A stretch of 6,969 nt of DNA from Anaerolineales bacterium (GTDB lineage: Bacteria > Chloroflexota > Anaerolineae > Anaerolineales > Villigracilaceae), in assembly GCA_025938055.1 (NCBI GenBank), contig JAICQC010000251.1, positions 1 through 6,969 of the forward strand. The letters are read 5' to 3'. Made by a program: the position numbers and the translations under genes. Shown here piece by piece: positions 4,818 to 6,969 of the stretch; the stretch's first letter is position 1, and each line of letters opens with the position of its first letter. The notes beneath the pieces were generated by a model. It was not told the origin of the DNA and ran no database searches. It was given only the letters and a program-made list of their open reading frames with translations.

Positions 4818-6969
4818 CTATCCTTCCGCGACCGGGATGGTAAAGTGGAAGGTGGTTCCCTTCCGGAATTCACTGTCAAACCAGATGCGACCGCCCTGCA
4901 TTTCCACCAGGCTCTTGGTGATATTGAGTCCGAGACCAGTGCCGGGCACTTCGCGCGCCTTCGAGTCATCCGAGCGGAAGAACTTCTGGAATATCTTGCC
5001 CTGATCCTCCACGCCGATGCCGATACCGTTATCTCGCACCCAGAGATGGACCACCCGCTTGGCGCCCTCGGGGTCCCACTGGTTGTTGGTGGCTTCGGCG
5101 CCTACGAGGATCTTGCCGCTCTCGGGTGTATATTTGTGCGCGTTGCTGATCAGGTTGGTGAGCACCTGTCCCACGCGCAGGCGGTCTGCCCAGACCGCAG
5201 GCAGGGACGGTGCAAGATGAAGTTCGATTTCCTGGCGCTTATCATCCACCTGCCGCTTCGTGGAGCGCAATACCTCGTCCACAATCTCACCCACTTCCAC
5301 AGGCTTGAAATCGAGGCGCAGGCGGTTGGCTTCGATCTTCGCATTGTCATTCAGGTCGGAGACGAGGGCAGACATGCGCTCGACGTTGGAACGGATGGTG
5401 CTCAGGAAGTTGGCTTGCATTTCGTTGATCTGTCCTACAGTCCCGGCGGCAAGCAGCTCCGTATAGCCCTTGATGGACGTCATCGGGTTCTTCAATTCAT
5501 GCGCGACGAACGAAACGAAATCGCTCTTCGCCAGGTTGGCGCGCTGGACTTCGTCATATAACTGTGCATTCGCGATCGCGATCGCGGCGCTGTCGCTCAA
5601 CTGGTTCAGGAACGTCAGGTTGCCCTGTGAGTCACTTGTACTCTCGAGGAGTATCAAACCAATCACCTGGGCTTCGCGGCGAATGGGAACAATGATCTGG
5701 GTGTGTGCGATGGGCAGGATCCCCTTGGCGCCATTGCTGACGAGCGAGATCTGGCTGGGTTGGCCGCTTTCGATCGCAGAGCGCAGGGCGGGCAGTTCGA
5801 GAGGCATCTCCGACTCCGTTTCGGATGTCAGGATGTCATCATACCCCTGATGCGCCATCAGTCGAAGGTGATTCCCTTCGATCATGCCGATCAAGCCGGC
5901 TTCAGCGTTCGAACGACGCATTGCCCATTCGAGCGTAGTGCGCATGGCACGCTTCACTTCAAGACTGGCATTCAGCTCACGAACGATCCGACCCATAACC
6001 TGGAGTTCTTCCACCCGTGCCGTCAGCTCCTCGTCGGTCGACGCGAGCAAACGGGCATTTTCGATGGCAACCGCAGCCTGACCGGCAAAGGCAGTGAGCA
6101 GGTTCTGGTCATCCTCCACGAAAGGCAAACCGTCTTTACGATTGATGACTTCGATCACGCCAAGGACGCGGTCCTTGATCTGCATGGGAACTGCCAGAAG
6201 CGAACGGGAGGTGAAACCAGTCTGTTTGTCGAGAGCCTCATAGCGATTTGTGGAACGCTGACCGTCGTTCTCGATGACGGGCGCACGCAACTGCACGGCG
6301 CGACCCACAATCCCTGTGCCCGCCGGGAGGCGCTGTCCTAAAAGGTTTCCTGCCACGGGTCCGGCAGTCACACGGAAGACAAGGTCACCCGTCGGCTCAT
6401 CCATCAGGAACAAGGTTCCAGCTTCACAGTTCAGAATGTTAACGGCGTTCTCCAGAATATTTCGCAGGAGCGGCTCCTGCTCCAGCGTGGAGGTGAGCTG
6501 GCGTGTAATTTCGTTCAACGTCGAGAGCTGATGGGCACGCTGTTGTGTCTCCTGCAAGAGGCGAGCCTTCACGATCGCGCCCACCGTCTGGTCTGCGATG
6601 GCTTGCAGAAGACCCAATTGAGCGGTGGTATAGGTCACGGTGGCGTCCCGGCTGCCCACGCTCAACGAACCGATGGTCTCTGCGCCGGAATTCAGCGGCA
6701 CGCCCATCCACGCGTACACGCCCTGGACCGACGGAGTAATATTCCTTGCCTGGCACTCACGCAAATAGTCCTGCGTAAGGATCGGGCGACCCCTACGGAT
6801 GATTTCCTGACCAAGCCCCAGGCTGGGAGGCAAAGGCTGGTTCTCAAGGTTGGTGATGCGGTCGTTGTCATCCACACGGAAACCATAATAAAAATAGTTG
6901 GCGGCTTTGCTGTAAAGCGTCATGTGGAAGAGCGAGGACGGGATGATCTGGGAGGTCTGCGCAAAGATC
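4818..6969 (-). CDS. Multi-GAF sensor histidine kinase (N-terminus beyond window)
   Basis: Two-component sensor kinase; 716 residues are visible and the reading frame stays open at the right edge (IFAQTSQIIPSSLFH precedes the first Met at 6923), so that Met is not the true start. Numbering from that Met: a first GAF domain (before 1 to about 118), a second GAF (about 135-293, with CEAGTLFLMDE and LLAVPMQIKDRVLGVIEVINRKDG), a third, more divergent GAF (about 307-455), a HisKA dimerisation/phosphotransfer domain with phosphoacceptor His475 in HELKNP, and a HATPase_c domain with N-box NLISNAHKYTP (590-600), G1 DNGIGIG (631-637), F-box FQKFFR (645-650) and G2 GTGLGLN (661-667). All catalytic motifs are intact. 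No membrane segment or receiver domain is seen in the visible part, so it is probably soluble unless the missing N-terminus anchors it. It is immediately followed by the FIST protein. The cognate response regulator is not in the window. Confidence 0.95.
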   Translation of the reverse strand, partial: IFAQTSQIIPSSLFHMTLYSKAANYFYYGFRVDDNDRITNLENQPLPPSLGLGQEIIRRGRPILTQDYLRECQARNITPSVQGVYAWMGVPLNSGAETIGSLSVGSRDATVTYTTAQLGLLQAIADQTVGAIVKARLLQETQQRAHQLSTLNEITRQLTSTLEQEPLLRNILENAVNILNCEAGTLFLMDEPTGDLVFRVTAGPVAGNLLGQRLPAGTGIVGRAVQLRAPVIENDGQRSTNRYEALDKQTGFTSRSLLAVPMQIKDRVLGVIEVINRKDGLPFVEDDQNLLTAFAGQAAVAIENARLLASTDEELTARVEELQVMGRIVRELNASLEVKRAMRTTLEWAMRRSNAEAGLIGMIEGNHLRLMAHQGYDDILTSETESEMPLELPALRSAIESGQPSQISLVSNGAKGILPIAHTQIIVPIRREAQVIGLILLESTSDSQGNLTFLNQLSDSAAIAIANAQLYDEVQRANLAKSDFVSFVAHELKNPMTSIKGYTELLAAGTVGQINEMQANFLSTIRSNVERMSALVSDLNDNAKIEANRLRLDFKPVEVGEIVDEVLRSTKRQVDDKRQEIELHLAPSLPAVWADRLRVGQVLTNLISNAHKYTPESGKILVGAEATNNQWDPEGAKRVVHLWVRDNGIGIGVEDQGKIFQKFFRSDDSKAREVPGTGLGLNITKSLVEMQGGRIWFDSEFRKGTTFHFTIPVAEG

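Noticed and set aside
4814..4969. Longer FIST start at 4969 overlapping the kinase
   Set aside because: The added 52 residues are Arg/Ser-rich shadow translation of the kinase ATPase domain. ATG 4813 has a good ribosome-binding site and begins the conserved fold.
5571..5586. Overlapping GCGATCGC octamers resembling cyanobacterial HIP1
   Set aside because: They fall inside the kinase gene and simply encode an Ala-Ile-Ala-Ile run. Two overlapping copies at one spot give no support for a HIP1-type genome signature.
4794..6341. Long plus-strand open frames (4794-5561 and 5703-6341) opposite the histidine kinase
   Set aside because: They lie antisense to a gene with intact kinase motifs, show no recognisable domain or ribosome-binding site, and are expected shadows of GC-rich coding sequence.

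Overview
The window reads almost entirely leftwards (minus strand). It looks like a chromosomal segment of a moderately GC-rich bacterium, most plausibly a Chloroflexota (Anaerolineae-like) member. That assignment is inference. It rests on the multi-GAF histidine kinase style, a lipoprotein with a long Thr/Pro linker, a Fur-family regulator beside a CbiMQO-type importer, and short palindromic intergenic repeats of a kind I associate with that group. No marker gene settles it.

From right to left, in the direction of transcription: (1) a multi-GAF sensor histidine kinase, open at the right edge, ends at 4818. (2) A stand-alone FIST-domain protein starts 4 bases later (4813-3659), so the two are almost certainly co-transcribed. 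A strong intrinsic terminator, a perfect 30-bp palindrome plus a U-tract, closes this unit at 3636-3597. (3) A lipoprotein of unknown function (3563-2868) has its own candidate -10 box and is followed by a 15-bp inverted repeat. (4) A metal-uptake unit follows: a Fur-family regulator (2699-2283), a CbiM/PDGLE-type substrate-specificity protein (2196-1261), CbiQ transmembrane protein (1173-382) and CbiO ATPase (385 to the left edge, incomplete).

The metal-uptake unit is the most informative part. A near-perfect 22-bp inverted repeat, TTATTGCAA-N4-TTGCAATAA, lies just upstream of the regulator's likely ATG and resembles the Nur (nickel-responsive Fur homologue) box of actinobacteria. I see no cobalamin riboswitch. 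The simplest model is an autoregulated operon: a Ni/Co-sensing Fur homologue represses itself and the energy-coupling-factor importer CbiM-CbiQ-CbiO when metal is sufficient. Nickel is favoured over cobalt by the operator resemblance only.

The kinase/FIST pair probably senses small ligands. FIST is a ligand-binding sensory module usually fused to signalling domains, and here it is a separate protein translationally coupled to a kinase carrying at least three GAF domains.

Intergenic DNA holds two copies of a CCTTGCGAAGG-based inverted repeat, each just downstream of a stop codon, and a different cruciform-like repeat between cbiM and cbiQ. No RNA genes, CRISPR arrays, insertion sequences or phage genes are visible. 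No wholly new system is evident. The points worth a second look are the operator, the extended CbiM N-terminus and the split kinase/FIST arrangement.
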